Positions 9,638 through 16,400 of a DNA stretch of 32,888 nucleotides are shown piece after piece; position 1 is the stretch's first letter; every line of letters begins with the position of its first letter. Source of the DNA: Bacteroidia bacterium (GTDB taxonomy: Bacteria > Bacteroidota > Bacteroidia > Bacteroidales > Azobacteroidaceae); contig BNXY01000032.1 of NCBI GenBank assembly GCA_025999935.1, positions 1 through 32,888 on the forward strand, written 5' to 3'. The notes under the pieces are model-generated. The model made no database searches. It worked only from the letters and a program-made list of their open reading frames with translations, and was not told where the DNA came from. The position numbers and the translations under genes were made by a program.

Positions 9638-9710
9638 AGCGACAAACGGGATTCGAACCCGCGACCCTCAGCTTGGGAAGCTGATGCTCTACCAACTGAG
9701 CTACTGTCGC
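9638..9710 (-). tRNA. tRNA-Gly (anticodon CCC)
   Basis: The minus strand folds as a complete 73-base cloverleaf without encoded CCA. The acceptor stem GCGACAG pairs with TTGTCGC (one G-U pair), the D arm is GCTC...GAGC, the anticodon stem TCAGC/GCTGA holds the loop TTCCCAA, and the T arm is GCGGG TTCGAAT CCCGT. Positions 34-36 read CCC, which decodes GGG. The discriminator base is U, as expected for bacterial tRNA-Gly. Confidence 0.95.
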
Positions 9711-10196
9711 AAATCGACCGTAAAAGTAGGCATTTTTTTCAAATTTCTATCCATGTTTACCGATTTTTTTTGATTAATGGAATCGTCATGTCGAGACTCC
9801 ACCCCACTAACGCAGGGAAAAAAGGATAATGACGTAAATTTGCAACGTTCTATTAATCAGAGTATTAAAAATCACGTCATTGTAAGTATTGGTGACCGAT
9901 TTTTGAAAGAATCACTGCATTATTTTGACCAACGCAGTACGAATGAAGGTGTCCGCTTTTAGAAAATAAACAGAACTCATTTCCAAGTTTGTACCGTCAA
10001 ACAGTCAACGGATTGATATGAGTGATTTTGCATTTCCTGTATCGGTAATTTATTTAGAATGGGAAGAATTGTATATTTTAATTAAAATCGTTGATAAATT
10101 AAAAGTTTCCGAAATGAATAAGTTTAACCAATAAAATAAAACCCAAAAAAGCACCCAAAAATAGGATATCTAATTGGTCATAATTGGTTGTTTGCA
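9711..10196. other. Long spacer without a convincing gene
   Basis: This stretch between tRNA-Gly and the exbB promoter is AT-rich. It holds a 61-codon frame (9777-9962) and a 38-codon frame from an ATG at 10018 to 10134; neither resembles a known family. A short inverted repeat (CGTCAT at 9784-9789 and ATGACG at 9829-9834) flanks a 39-base loop. It could be the remains of a lost gene, but nothing here proves it. Confidence 0.4.
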
Positions 10197-10225
10197 TTGT
10201 CAAATAAAAAAGTTTATTACCTTTG
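10197..10225 (+). promoter_or_regulatory. Promoter of the exbB-exbD operon
   Basis: TTG (10197-10199), an 18-base spacer and TACCTTTG (10218-10225), a perfect -7 box. Transcription would begin near 10232. This makes the in-frame ATG at 10246 nearly leaderless and supports the later ATG at 10312. Confidence 0.6.
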
Positions 10226-10311
10226 CAGATAATAATTAGAAGCAAATGATTTTATTTGAAAATATAGTTAATAGTCTCGTATGCTCCACAAACAGTAGAT
10301 TCTGTATTCGT

Positions 10312-11067
10312 ATGAAACACAGTTTGAGTATTTTATTGATATTCTGCTTTCTAATCGCTATCTTCCCTATCGGTTTATTTGGTCAGGATTCTATCCCCGG
10401 ATTATTGGACAATCCGGATGAGTTGTTGAATCCGGAAAGCAGTTTCCACCAAACGCTTAAAACCCGGTTTATCGAAGGTTCCGCCCTCTTTATGAGTTTT
10501 ATCGCGCTTTCGCTGATTGTCGGATTAGCCTTTTGTCTGGAACGAATTATTTATTTGAATCTGGCGCAGGTTAATACGAAAAAGCTAATTGCGGAAGTAG
10601 AAGAAAAATTAGCCGAAAACGATGTAGAAGGTGCGCGGGAAATCGCACGGGACACCAGAGGCCCTATCGCATCCATCTGTTATCAGGCGCTGTCGCGCAT
10701 TCACGAAAGCATTGATGCAATCGACAAATCCATCACTTCTTTCGGAAGCGTTCAAACCGGATTGTTGGAAAAAAACCTTTCATGGATTACCTTGTTTATC
10801 GCAGTCGCCCCTTCGCTCGGTTTTCTTGGAACCGTTGTCGGCATGATTCAGGCATTCGACAATATTCAGCAATACGGAGACATCAATCCTTCCATCATTG
10901 CCGAAGGTATGAAAGTGGCTTTGATAACCACCGTCGGCGGATTGATTGTCGCCATTATCCTCCAGTTTTTTTACAATTATATTCTCGTCAAAATCGAAGG
11001 AATAGTCAATGAAATGGAAGACAATGCCGTCAAAATATTAGATATGATCGTCAAGTACAAAAAATGA
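10312..11067 (+). CDS. exbB: MotA/TolQ/ExbB proton channel family protein
   Basis: This is a 251-residue inner-membrane protein from the ATG at 10312. An in-frame ATG at 10246 would add 22 polar residues ahead of a hydrophobic leader, so 10312 is preferred. The leader MKHSLSILLIFCFLIAIFPI is followed by a membrane segment near 55-75, a cytoplasmic loop, and two further segments. WITLFIAVAPSLGFLGTVVGMIQAF and the final helix VALITTVGGLIVAIIL are the conserved ExbB/TolQ channel helices. With the ExbD proteins it uses the proton gradient to drive TonB-dependent transporters such as the SusC in this window. It overlaps the next gene by 4 bases (ATGA), which implies translational coupling. TolQ is an alternative name, but no Tol-Pal genes are present. 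Confidence 0.9.
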   Translation: MKHSLSILLIFCFLIAIFPIGLFGQDSIPGLLDNPDELLNPESSFHQTLKTRFIEGSALFMSFIALSLIVGLAFCLERIIYLNLAQVNTKKLIAEVEEKLAENDVEGAREIARDTRGPIASICYQALSRIHESIDAIDKSITSFGSVQTGLLEKNLSWITLFIAVAPSLGFLGTVVGMIQAFDNIQQYGDINPSIIAEGMKVALITTVGGLIVAIILQFFYNYILVKIEGIVNEMEDNAVKILDMIVKYKK

Positions 11068-11537
11068 TAAGTTTTAAATCATCCTCCAATAAAATCTCCA
11101 CCATCGTACTCTGGGTTTGCATGTTGATTACCCTGGGTTTATCCGTGTGGTTTTATTGGGCGTATTCGGCGAATCCGGAAGATATTGAAAATGAGACTTC
11201 TCTGCTTATTGATTGGCTTTTCATCGTGTTGATTGTCACCACATTGGCCAGTTTGTTCTTTTTCATTTATTATTTTTTCAGGCAATGGAAAAAAGCGCCG
11301 AAAAAAATTTGGCAGCCTACAATAGGCATTGTTTCTATATGCTTGCTATTTTTCATTACCTATACCGCAGGAAACGGGACTCCTTTGTCCATTTCCGGCT
11401 ACAAAGGAAATGAAAATACCTATATCTGGCTTAAACTAACCGACATGTGGATTTACTCCATATATATATTATTGGTATTGGCGCTCATCGCTCTCTTGGG
11501 CGGAATCGTGTGGAGTTATCTTAAAAAGCTCAAATAA
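11064..11537 (+). CDS. Four-segment membrane protein between exbB and exbD
   Basis: This 157-residue protein has four clear hydrophobic segments, near residues 12-33, 46-70, 82-100 and 130-153. They are linked by short polar loops; KQWKKAPKKIW-like basic text after segment two suggests that loop is cytoplasmic. I recognise no named family and no catalytic motif. It starts inside the exbB stop codon (ATGA) and ends one base before exbD, so it is translated as part of the complex operon. A role as an accessory subunit of the ExbB-ExbD motor is the simplest inference, and nothing more specific is justified. Confidence 0.8.
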   Translation: MISFKSSSNKISTIVLWVCMLITLGLSVWFYWAYSANPEDIENETSLLIDWLFIVLIVTTLASLFFFIYYFFRQWKKAPKKIWQPTIGIVSICLLFFITYTAGNGTPLSISGYKGNENTYIWLKLTDMWIYSIYILLVLALIALLGGIVWSYLKKLK

Positions 11538-11538
11538 A

Positions 11539-12132
11539 ATGGCTTATCTAAAGCGGAAAATACCTCAATTCAATGCAACCTCTTCGGCGGATATCGCCTT
11601 CATTTTGCTGCTTTTTTTCCTGCTTACCGGTTCCCTCGATCCTAAATCCGGTATCTACCGCAGGTTATCGCCCGCCGCATCCGAAGCCAAACTGAAAAAG
11701 AAAACGGATATTGAAAATCGCAATTTGGTAACTTTCTCCATCGACGAAAACAATCAAATTTGGATGAAAGACAGTCCGGTCGCATTGCCCGAAATCCGGG
11801 ATATCGCCAAAACGTTCATTGCCAACCCGAATGATTTAGATTTTTTGCCGGAAAAAACGCCTGCCGATATTTACGGATTAGGTATCGTTCCGGTTTCAAA
11901 CAAAGCCGTCATCCATCTCGAATTTAGCCGGAATACCGCCTATCAAACCTATATCTCCGTATTGGGCGAACTGACAGCGGCTTACGACGATCTGCGAAGC
12001 GAACTGGCTTTTGATAAATTCCATCAACCGTTTAACGATTTGACGGAGGAACAAAAAATCGCATTGCGCGAAGTGTATCCCCAACAGATTTCAGAAAAAG
12101 AATTATCCGGAAAGGAGGTCGGCGATGAGTAG
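11539..12132 (+). CDS. exbD: ExbD/TolR-family biopolymer transport protein, first copy
   Basis: This 197-residue protein has a short cytoplasmic start (MAYLKRKIPQFN), a single membrane helix near residues 17-32 with the conserved Asp (SSADIAFILLLFFLL), and a periplasmic domain. That is the ExbD layout. The length exceeds the usual 130-150 residues because the periplasmic domain is larger, with an insert around residues 75-125. It begins two bases after the upstream stop and overlaps the second exbD by 8 bases. It pairs with ExbB to transmit proton-driven motion to TonB. Confidence 0.9.
   Translation: MAYLKRKIPQFNATSSADIAFILLLFFLLTGSLDPKSGIYRRLSPAASEAKLKKKTDIENRNLVTFSIDENNQIWMKDSPVALPEIRDIAKTFIANPNDLDFLPEKTPADIYGLGIVPVSNKAVIHLEFSRNTAYQTYISVLGELTAAYDDLRSELAFDKFHQPFNDLTEEQKIALREVYPQQISEKELSGKEVGDE
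12111..12119 (+). promoter_or_regulatory. Strong Shine-Dalgarno site of the second exbD
   Basis: AAAGGAGGT lies 5 bases before the ATG at 12125, inside the last codons of the first exbD. Such perfect anti-Shine-Dalgarno matches are rare in this phylum, where most genes in the window show none. Confidence 0.7.
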
Positions 12133-12583
12133 ATTCCGTAAAACCGGCCCCCGGGAAGTGCCCGCCCTAAACACCGCCTCTCTACCCGATTTGATTTTCA
12201 CTTTGCTGTTTTTCTTTTTATTGGTAGCCAATATGCGGTCAGTCCCCACCTTGACCAAGTTTGAGATGCCGAATGCCGTCGAGCTGCAAAAATTAAAGGA
12301 AAAATCCTTGTTGATTTTCATCATCGTTGGTCAACAAGACCCGCAAGAAAAAGAGAAATTGCCTGAAATACAATTGAATTACAATTTCACTACTTTGGAA
12401 AAAATGCCGGAAGACCTGCGGAAAATTAAAAGTGAAATAAAAGCAGAAGACCATGATAAAATGACTGTCGTACTGAGAATTGACAAAAATACCCCGATGG
12501 GATTGGTCAACGATATCCGTAAAACTCTGCGGGAAGCAAATCTGCTTACCGTATTTTATGCGGCGGAGAAAGGAAAACCGTGA
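12125..12583 (+). CDS. exbD: ExbD/TolR-family biopolymer transport protein, second copy
   Basis: This 152-residue protein overlaps the preceding exbD by 8 bases in another frame. It has the same layout: a cytoplasmic tail, one membrane helix with Asp (ASLPDLIFTLLFFFLLVA, near residues 16-33), and a periplasmic domain ending in a ferredoxin-like fold region (MTVVLRIDKNTPMGLVNDIRKTLREA). Two ExbD-type proteins beside one ExbB occur often in Bacteroidota and probably form a mixed dimer inside the ExbB pore. A strong Shine-Dalgarno site drives its translation. The two copies differ greatly, so they are unlikely to be a recent duplication. Confidence 0.9.
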   Translation: MSRFRKTGPREVPALNTASLPDLIFTLLFFFLLVANMRSVPTLTKFEMPNAVELQKLKEKSLLIFIIVGQQDPQEKEKLPEIQLNYNFTTLEKMPEDLRKIKSEIKAEDHDKMTVVLRIDKNTPMGLVNDIRKTLREANLLTVFYAAEKGKP

Positions 12584-12632
12584 TATTAAACGATTTAAAA
12601 TATTTTTTACCTGCTATTCCAATATTTTTTCA

Positions 12633-12640
12633 TACATTTG
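12633..12640 (+). promoter_or_regulatory. -7 box before the first Lrp/AsnC gene
   Basis: TACATTTG matches TAnnTTTG. It covers the in-frame TTG at 12638, so that TTG cannot be the start codon if this promoter is used. No clear -33 TTTG was found. Confidence 0.5.
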
Positions 12641-12652
12641 TCAAAAAATAAA

Positions 12653-13150
12653 ATGCTGATTATGGGACAACATCAATTAGACGAATTAGACAAAAAAATT
12701 CTGGAAATGATCGTGGATAACGCACGTATTCCTTTCTTAGAAGTAGCGCGTGAATGTAATGTTTCGGGCGCAGCCATTCACCAGCGGGTTCAAAAATTAA
12801 TCAATATGGGCATTATCAAAGGTTCTGAATTTATATTGGACCTCGATAAAATCGGATACGAAACGGCTGCTTACATGGGCATTTTCTTGAAAGACCCCAG
12901 TCAATTCAATTATGTGGTCGAAAAATTGCATGAAATTCCGGAAGTCGTAGAATGTCACTATACCACAGGAAAATACGATTTATTTATCAAAGTGTTTGCC
13001 CGAAACAATCAACACTTGTTGTCGGTAATTCACCAAAAACTTCAGCCCTTGGGATTGTCCCGTACCGAAACGCTTATTTCCTTTAAAGAAGCATTCCGGC
13101 GGCAAATTCCACTGCATTTTGAATCGGAAGAAGAAAAAAAACAAAAATAG
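12653..13150 (+). CDS. Lrp/AsnC-family transcriptional regulator, first copy
   Basis: This is a 165-residue protein from the ATG at 12653; the ATG at 12662 is also possible. The N-terminal winged helix-turn-helix reads LDELDKKILEMIVDNARIPF, then VARECNVSGAAIHQRVQKL. The C-terminal half is the RAM/ACT-like ligand domain (VVECHYTTGKYDLFIKVFAR), which binds amino acids or related small molecules and sets oligomer state. It closely resembles a second Lrp protein at 23313-23777. The neighbours (exbD, ribosomal genes) have their own promoters, so the regulon cannot be inferred from position. The basic tail EEEKKQK is unusual but unremarkable. Confidence 0.92.
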   Translation: MLIMGQHQLDELDKKILEMIVDNARIPFLEVARECNVSGAAIHQRVQKLINMGIIKGSEFILDLDKIGYETAAYMGIFLKDPSQFNYVVEKLHEIPEVVECHYTTGKYDLFIKVFARNNQHLLSVIHQKLQPLGLSRTETLISFKEAFRRQIPLHFESEEEKKQK

Positions 13151-13182
13151 TTTGGTTGGAATAAAATTATTGCGTATCTTTG
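13151..13182 (+). promoter_or_regulatory. Promoter of the rpmB-rpmG-DUF4295 operon
   Basis: TTTG at 13151-13154, a 20-base spacer and TATCTTTG at 13175-13182: both boxes match the Bacteroides consensus perfectly. The leader to the rpmB ATG is about 60 bases. Confidence 0.75.
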
Positions 13183-13248
13183 CACGCTCAAAAGAAAAGC
13201 AAATTTTAAAATCTTAGAGATTAACAATATAAAGAAATAGAAAATAAG

Positions 13249-13488
13249 ATGTCGAAAATCTGTCAAATTACCGGAAAGAAAGCAATGGTGGGCAACAATG
13301 TTTCGCATTCAAACCTCAGAACAAAAAGGAAGTTTGATGTCAACTTGTTTACGAAAAAGTTCTATTGGGTAGAACAAGATTGTTGGGTGGACCTTAACAT
13401 TTCAGCTAACGGTTTGCGTACCATCAATAAAATAGGATTGGATGCCGCGTTGAAAAAAGCGGCTGAAAAAGGTTATATTAACTTATAA
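13249..13488 (+). CDS. rpmB: 50S ribosomal protein L28
   Basis: This 79-residue protein has the L28 pattern: [20 protein letters not shown], then [18 protein letters not shown], and the C-terminal [18 protein letters not shown]. It is a structural protein of the large ribosomal subunit. The Cys pairs of the zinc-binding L28 form are absent (only single Cys at residues 5 and 45), so it appears to be the zinc-independent type. It leads an operon with rpmG 20 bases downstream. Confidence 0.97.
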   Translation: MSKICQITGKKAMVGNNVSHSNLRTKRKFDVNLFTKKFYWVEQDCWVDLNISANGLRTINKIGLDAALKKAAEKGYINL

Positions 13489-13508
13489 AATATAGGAGAC
13501 CTTACGAT

Positions 13509-13697
13509 ATGGCAAAGAAAGCAAAAGGAAACAGAGTACAAGTGATTTTGGAATGTACCGAGCACAAAGAAAGCGGCTTGCCCGGAACTTCCCGTTACAT
13601 CACAACAAAAAACCGGAAAAATACGACCGGTAGATTGGAAATTAAAAAATACAATCCGATTCTGAAAAGAGTAACAGTTCATAAAGAAATTAAATAA
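13509..13697 (+). CDS. rpmG: 50S ribosomal protein L33
   Basis: This 62-residue protein matches L33: [19 protein letters not shown], then [20 protein letters not shown] and a C-terminal [14 protein letters not shown]. It lacks the two CxxC zinc pairs (one Cys at residue 16), so it is the zinc-free form. It lies between rpmB and the DUF4295 gene in the order that is conserved across Bacteroidota. Confidence 0.97.
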   Translation: MAKKAKGNRVQVILECTEHKESGLPGTSRYITTKNRKNTTGRLEIKKYNPILKRVTVHKEIK

Positions 13698-13709
13698 TCA
13701 GATAAACCC

Positions 13710-13865
13710 ATGGCAAAGAAAACCGTTGCGGGATACCGCGAGAAGTCTGAAGGACGTTCCTATTCAAAAGTAATAAAAATGGTTAAATCACCAAAAACAG
13801 GAGCGTATATCTTCAAAGAAGAAATGATTCCTAACGAAGCAGTAAAAGATTATTTCAATAAATAA
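13710..13865 (+). CDS. DUF4295 family protein (51 residues)
   Basis: A 51-residue basic protein from the ATG at 13710: it starts MAKKTVAGYREKSEGRSYSK and ends NEAVKDYFNK. It matches my memory of DUF4295, a small protein of unknown function found next to rpmG in Bacteroidota. It is 12 bases after rpmG and just before the operon terminator, so it is co-transcribed with ribosomal genes. Size, basic charge and context suggest a ribosome-associated protein, which is inference. The usual ftsY neighbour is absent here. Confidence 0.9.
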   Translation: MAKKTVAGYREKSEGRSYSKVIKMVKSPKTGAYIFKEEMIPNEAVKDYFNK

Positions 13866-13943
13866 AAAATTAACTTAGTCTGTCATTGTGGGTTTGACCG
13901 GCAATCATGAAATAAAAGTTAATTGGTAATGCACATAAAAAAG

Positions 13944-13980
13944 CTTCCTTTCGATATATCTGTCGAAAGGAAGTTTTTTT
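13944..13980 (+). terminator. Terminator of the ribosomal operon
   Basis: A perfect 11-bp stem (CTTCCTTTCGA/TCGAAAGGAAG) with an 8-base loop is followed by seven T. An A-run on the other side allows some function in reverse. Confidence 0.85.
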
Positions 13981-14066
13981 ATATTACATTTTGAGGTGCC
14001 TTTGCAGGCTAAATATTAATTTGAGGTGTCGGTAAAAGAAATCCCTACGGGATGTATCGCTCGGTA

Positions 14067-14132
14067 AAAAAATTCCCCTTTTCTTTGACAACGAATAATG
14101 TAGTTTTGATTATTTATTGTCAAAGAAAAGGG
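14067..14132 (-). terminator. Long hairpin after the ankyrin gene
   Basis: A perfect 16-bp inverted repeat (14076-14091 with 14117-14132) has a 25-base loop that can itself pair (AATAAT/ATTATT). On the minus strand it begins 11 bases after the ankyrin stop and is followed by GGAA and seven T. This fits a rho-independent terminator, though the stem is longer than needed. Confidence 0.65.
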
Positions 14133-14142
14133 TAGTACTATA

Positions 14143-14985
14143 CTATTTCTTCATATCCATCGGCAATTCCACTTCTTTCGGAGCATATTCCTCCAACAGT
14201 TCTATAATCTTAACTGCCGGCAATGTATCATTATACCATTTATGCTCTTTGAGATATTCCAAGGTATGAATGGCTTGTCGCCTCAATATTTCTATATGCT
14301 TATCCGCTTCCGCACCATGCTCTAACAGGCAACGCACCACTTCATAATTGTGATTGCGGATAGCCCCCCGCAAGGGTTCACAGTTATTCACATTGACATC
14401 GGCGCCATGATTTATCAAAGCTTCGACAATATCCTTATTCGCTGATAGATTAACCGTAGCGAATTCAATAGGGAATATCGGATTAACGCTACCCGTTTTT
14501 AAAGATACATCCGCCCCATGATCCAGCAAATAGTTTAATATGGCCGTATCGCCTTTATAAATTGCTTCATCCAGAGGGGTAGAACCAATATTGGGTTCAA
14601 GATTGGGATCTGCCCCATGTTCCACCAATAATTGAACACTACGAATATCGCCTTTATGAACAGCGTATGACAATGGTGTGGATTCATACGCACAACGATT
14701 GTTTTCATTTACATCATATCCTTCTTCTATCAGTTGCTTCATTTTGTCGTACTTCTTTTTTTCAATGGATTGAAAAAAGGGGCCTAAGCACTCCCAATGA
14801 CTATTATCATAATTCAGGATACAAAGGTAAGTGAAAGGTATACAACAAAGGATACCCACTACAAAAACTATTTTCCCTGCAATCTTTTTTATTCCGACTA
14901 CAAATGATAGCATCAAAAAAAGAAGTCCTACCATAACAAGAAAAAGGAAAAGATATACGTATAACAATACACTAAGATCTCCCAT
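14143..14985 (-). CDS. Membrane-anchored ankyrin-repeat protein, possible immunity protein
   Basis: This 280-residue protein has two membrane helices at about 5-30 and 37-57, then a soluble domain. Ankyrin repeats are clear at about 101-128 (TPLSYAVHKGDIRSVQLLVE HGADPN pattern), 135-162, 170-198 and 202-228. The usual TPL and HGAD marks are present; a weaker repeat precedes them near 70-95. The gene lies 39 bases after the putative toxin gene on the same strand. Ankyrin proteins often serve as immunity partners of polymorphic toxins, and a membrane-tethered form could guard against a toxin acting at or near the membrane. The ankyrin fold is certain; the immunity role is inference from the pairing. 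Confidence 0.85.
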   Translation of the reverse strand: MGDLSVLLYVYLFLFLVMVGLLFLMLSFVVGIKKIAGKIVFVVGILCCIPFTYLCILNYDNSHWECLGPFFQSIEKKKYDKMKQLIEEGYDVNENNRCAYESTPLSYAVHKGDIRSVQLLVEHGADPNLEPNIGSTPLDEAIYKGDTAILNYLLDHGADVSLKTGSVNPIFPIEFATVNLSANKDIVEALINHGADVNVNNCEPLRGAIRNHNYEVVRCLLEHGAEADKHIEILRRQAIHTLEYLKEHKWYNDTLPAVKIIELLEEYAPKEVELPMDMKK

Positions 14986-15024
14986 AAGATATTTATTTTT
15001 AATCTTTATTGAAAATTGAAATTT

Positions 15025-15906
15025 CTAAAAAATATAATCTTTTGTTTCCGTATATTTAATCAGATTAATAAAAGGTTGGTAACCTCTTTGATGTTGCAAT
15101 ATCCAAAAAGCGGCCAAGGCATCTCTCCCCATTTGTGTAGATTTCTCATTTTTATATACATCTTCTTCATCCACGCCAAACCAGTCTTTTATAATAAAAT
15201 CAAGTTTGACTTCCAGAACCGTCGCATCATGGTAAACTTTACCGAATTTATCAAACTGGTCGCTTTTGCCTTTATGCTTTATTTTTGATAAATACCCTTT
15301 CAATTCTACTTCTTGAATCCCGCTAAAAGCTGCACGGTACGACAGCTTCCATGTATTTGAAAAATCAATTAAATTATCCTTAAGTTTAGTGGTAATATCC
15401 TGAGTCATACCACCTCTGTAAGCTACCATAATGCTGCCTTTTAACGAATCAAGCAATTTATTTAAATTGCTACCACTTCTATCCGGCCAAGATTCCAAAG
15501 TATGTTCAAGAGTTATTCCTTTATTATCCCAGAAATTTCGTTTTAATTTATCGTTATAATCTGGTCCTAAAAAACCAACAGAACCAACTACCTTAAACCA
15601 AAAAAACATTATCTCCAACAGTTCATCATTACTCAATTCTTGAAGCAGTCTTCGCCTTGCCAAAACTGTTCGATTAGGTGTGAAATGCGCATCCGGTTTT
15701 AAAACATCTTCTATCCAACCTTTTCTACCATGCTTTTTCCTAATTTCATCGCTTATCTTATATTGATATTCGGCATGAAGCAATGCGGCAGTAATAGAGT
15801 CTGTCGGTTCTCCTATTTGTTTACGGATGATATCATTCTGTGTAAGCACAATTGTCCAATTCAATGGGATCTTCCCCTTCCAAGGCAAGCACCCCTTTAT
15901 AACCAT
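15025..15906 (-). CDS. DUF3289-like putative toxin or effector domain protein
   Basis: This is a 293-residue frame from the ATG at 15906. The first ~22 residues look unnatural (Trp/Pro rich), while sense-like text begins near NDIIRKQIGEPTDSITAALL. The C-terminal part (LDFIIKDWFGVDEEDV, then AAFWILQHQRGYQPFINLI) resembles DUF3289, as I recall it, a family found in enterobacterial and secreted proteins and sometimes linked to toxin loci. No signal peptide or membrane segment is seen. An alternative start at 15913, in another frame, gives a short peptide resembling an Hcp/TssD N-terminus; see the separate entry. The likeliest reading is the C-terminal toxin part of a once larger effector, paired with the ankyrin protein. 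Activity is unknown. Confidence 0.55.
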   Translation of the reverse strand: MVIKGCLPWKGKIPLNWTIVLTQNDIIRKQIGEPTDSITAALLHAEYQYKISDEIRKKHGRKGWIEDVLKPDAHFTPNRTVLARRRLLQELSNDELLEIMFFWFKVVGSVGFLGPDYNDKLKRNFWDNKGITLEHTLESWPDRSGSNLNKLLDSLKGSIMVAYRGGMTQDITTKLKDNLIDFSNTWKLSYRAAFSGIQEVELKGYLSKIKHKGKSDQFDKFGKVYHDATVLEVKLDFIIKDWFGVDEEDVYKNEKSTQMGRDALAAFWILQHQRGYQPFINLIKYTETKDYIF

Positions 15907-15913
15907 AAGCCAT
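15835..15913 (-). pseudogene. Frameshifted N-terminal fragment, possibly of an Hcp/TssD tube protein
   Basis: From an ATG at 15913 a 26-codon frame reads MAYGYKGVLALEGEDP and then IELDNCAYTE before TGA at 15835-15837. This resembles the start of Bacteroidota Hcp/TssD proteins (hydrophobic strand, a Gly turn, then a strand ending CxY). The bases run straight on in the +1 frame into the putative toxin at NDIIRKQ. Either one base was lost or gained, or a deletion removed the Hcp body and joined the fragment out of frame to the toxin part. The Hcp match is by eye over a short stretch. Confidence 0.35.
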
Positions 15914-15949
15914 AGTCTTTTGTTTTTTAATGATTTATAATTCCTTGTG

Positions 15950-15957
15950 CAAATATA
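15950..15957 (-). promoter_or_regulatory. -7 box of the toxin-ankyrin pair
   Basis: Minus-strand TATATTTG matches TAnnTTTG exactly. It gives a leader of about 30 bases to the ATG at 15913, so the promoter of the ancestral gene appears intact even though the reading frame is broken. Confidence 0.5.
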
Positions 15958-15996
15958 AACAGAATATGATTAAAAACATAAAAAATGCAACTTTTT

Positions 15997-16200
15997 TCAA
16001 AAATTATTCTTAATTAATACTATTCTTATCTCCGTCTCTACAATTACATCCGGCGTGTCGTTGTCCGTCGCGCGTTCGATGACGCGGTAGTTGCCCAGCA
16101 GCGGACCGGCGGGTATGACCGCAACGAGAAACATCAATCCCAAAGCGGACAGCAGGCCGCCGGTTACGAAAATGGATACTATAATGTATAGTTCGTGCAT
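15997..16200 (-). CDS. Small GC-rich membrane protein, unknown
   Basis: A 67-residue frame from the ATG at 16200, with a membrane segment (about residues 4-33) and a polar tail (VIERATDNDTPDVIVETEI). No family is recognised. By hand count 16051-16120 is about 69% G+C, far above the rest of the window, while both ends of the frame are AT-rich. A well-formed promoter sits 15-20 bases ahead, which favours this ORF over the overlapping 130-codon frame at 16010-16402. It may be a fragment of a transferred gene whose end now reads into local DNA. Confidence 0.45.
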   Translation of the reverse strand: MHELYIIVSIFVTGGLLSALGLMFLVAVIPAGPLLGNYRVIERATDNDTPDVIVETEIRIVLIKNNF

Positions 16201-16220
16201 CAGTATATAACTTTTGGGAG

Positions 16221-16251
16221 CAAAGGTAGTGATAATTCGGAAGACGGACAA
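16221..16251 (-). promoter_or_regulatory. Promoter of the small GC-rich ORF
   Basis: On the minus strand TTG (16251-16249), a 20-base spacer and TACCTTTG (16228-16221) form a good promoter. The start ATG at 16200 is about 15 bases past the expected transcription start. Confidence 0.55.
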
Positions 16252-16400
16252 TGGGGCGTTCGGCTACACCGGCAGCGATGCCCAGACATGTGTAGCTGAG
16301 CAATATTGGTCGAGGCAGATAGTTTTTAAAGGGAGGATAACAATATTTTTCAATTTCAATCGTCTTATAAATTAAAAAACCCTTATATTTATAGTGTATC

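Noticed and set aside
9638..9710. tRNA-Gly as an integration site for a mobile element
   Set aside because: No repeated copy of the tRNA 3' end and no integrase gene were seen nearby.
9777..9962. A 61-codon frame in the spacer after tRNA-Gly
   Set aside because: No recognisable family, no promoter, and a low-complexity start; kept only as part of the spacer description.
10018..10134. A 38-codon frame starting MSDFAFPVSVIYLEW
   Set aside because: The residue mix is protein-like, but it is short, without promoter or known family, so it may be chance.
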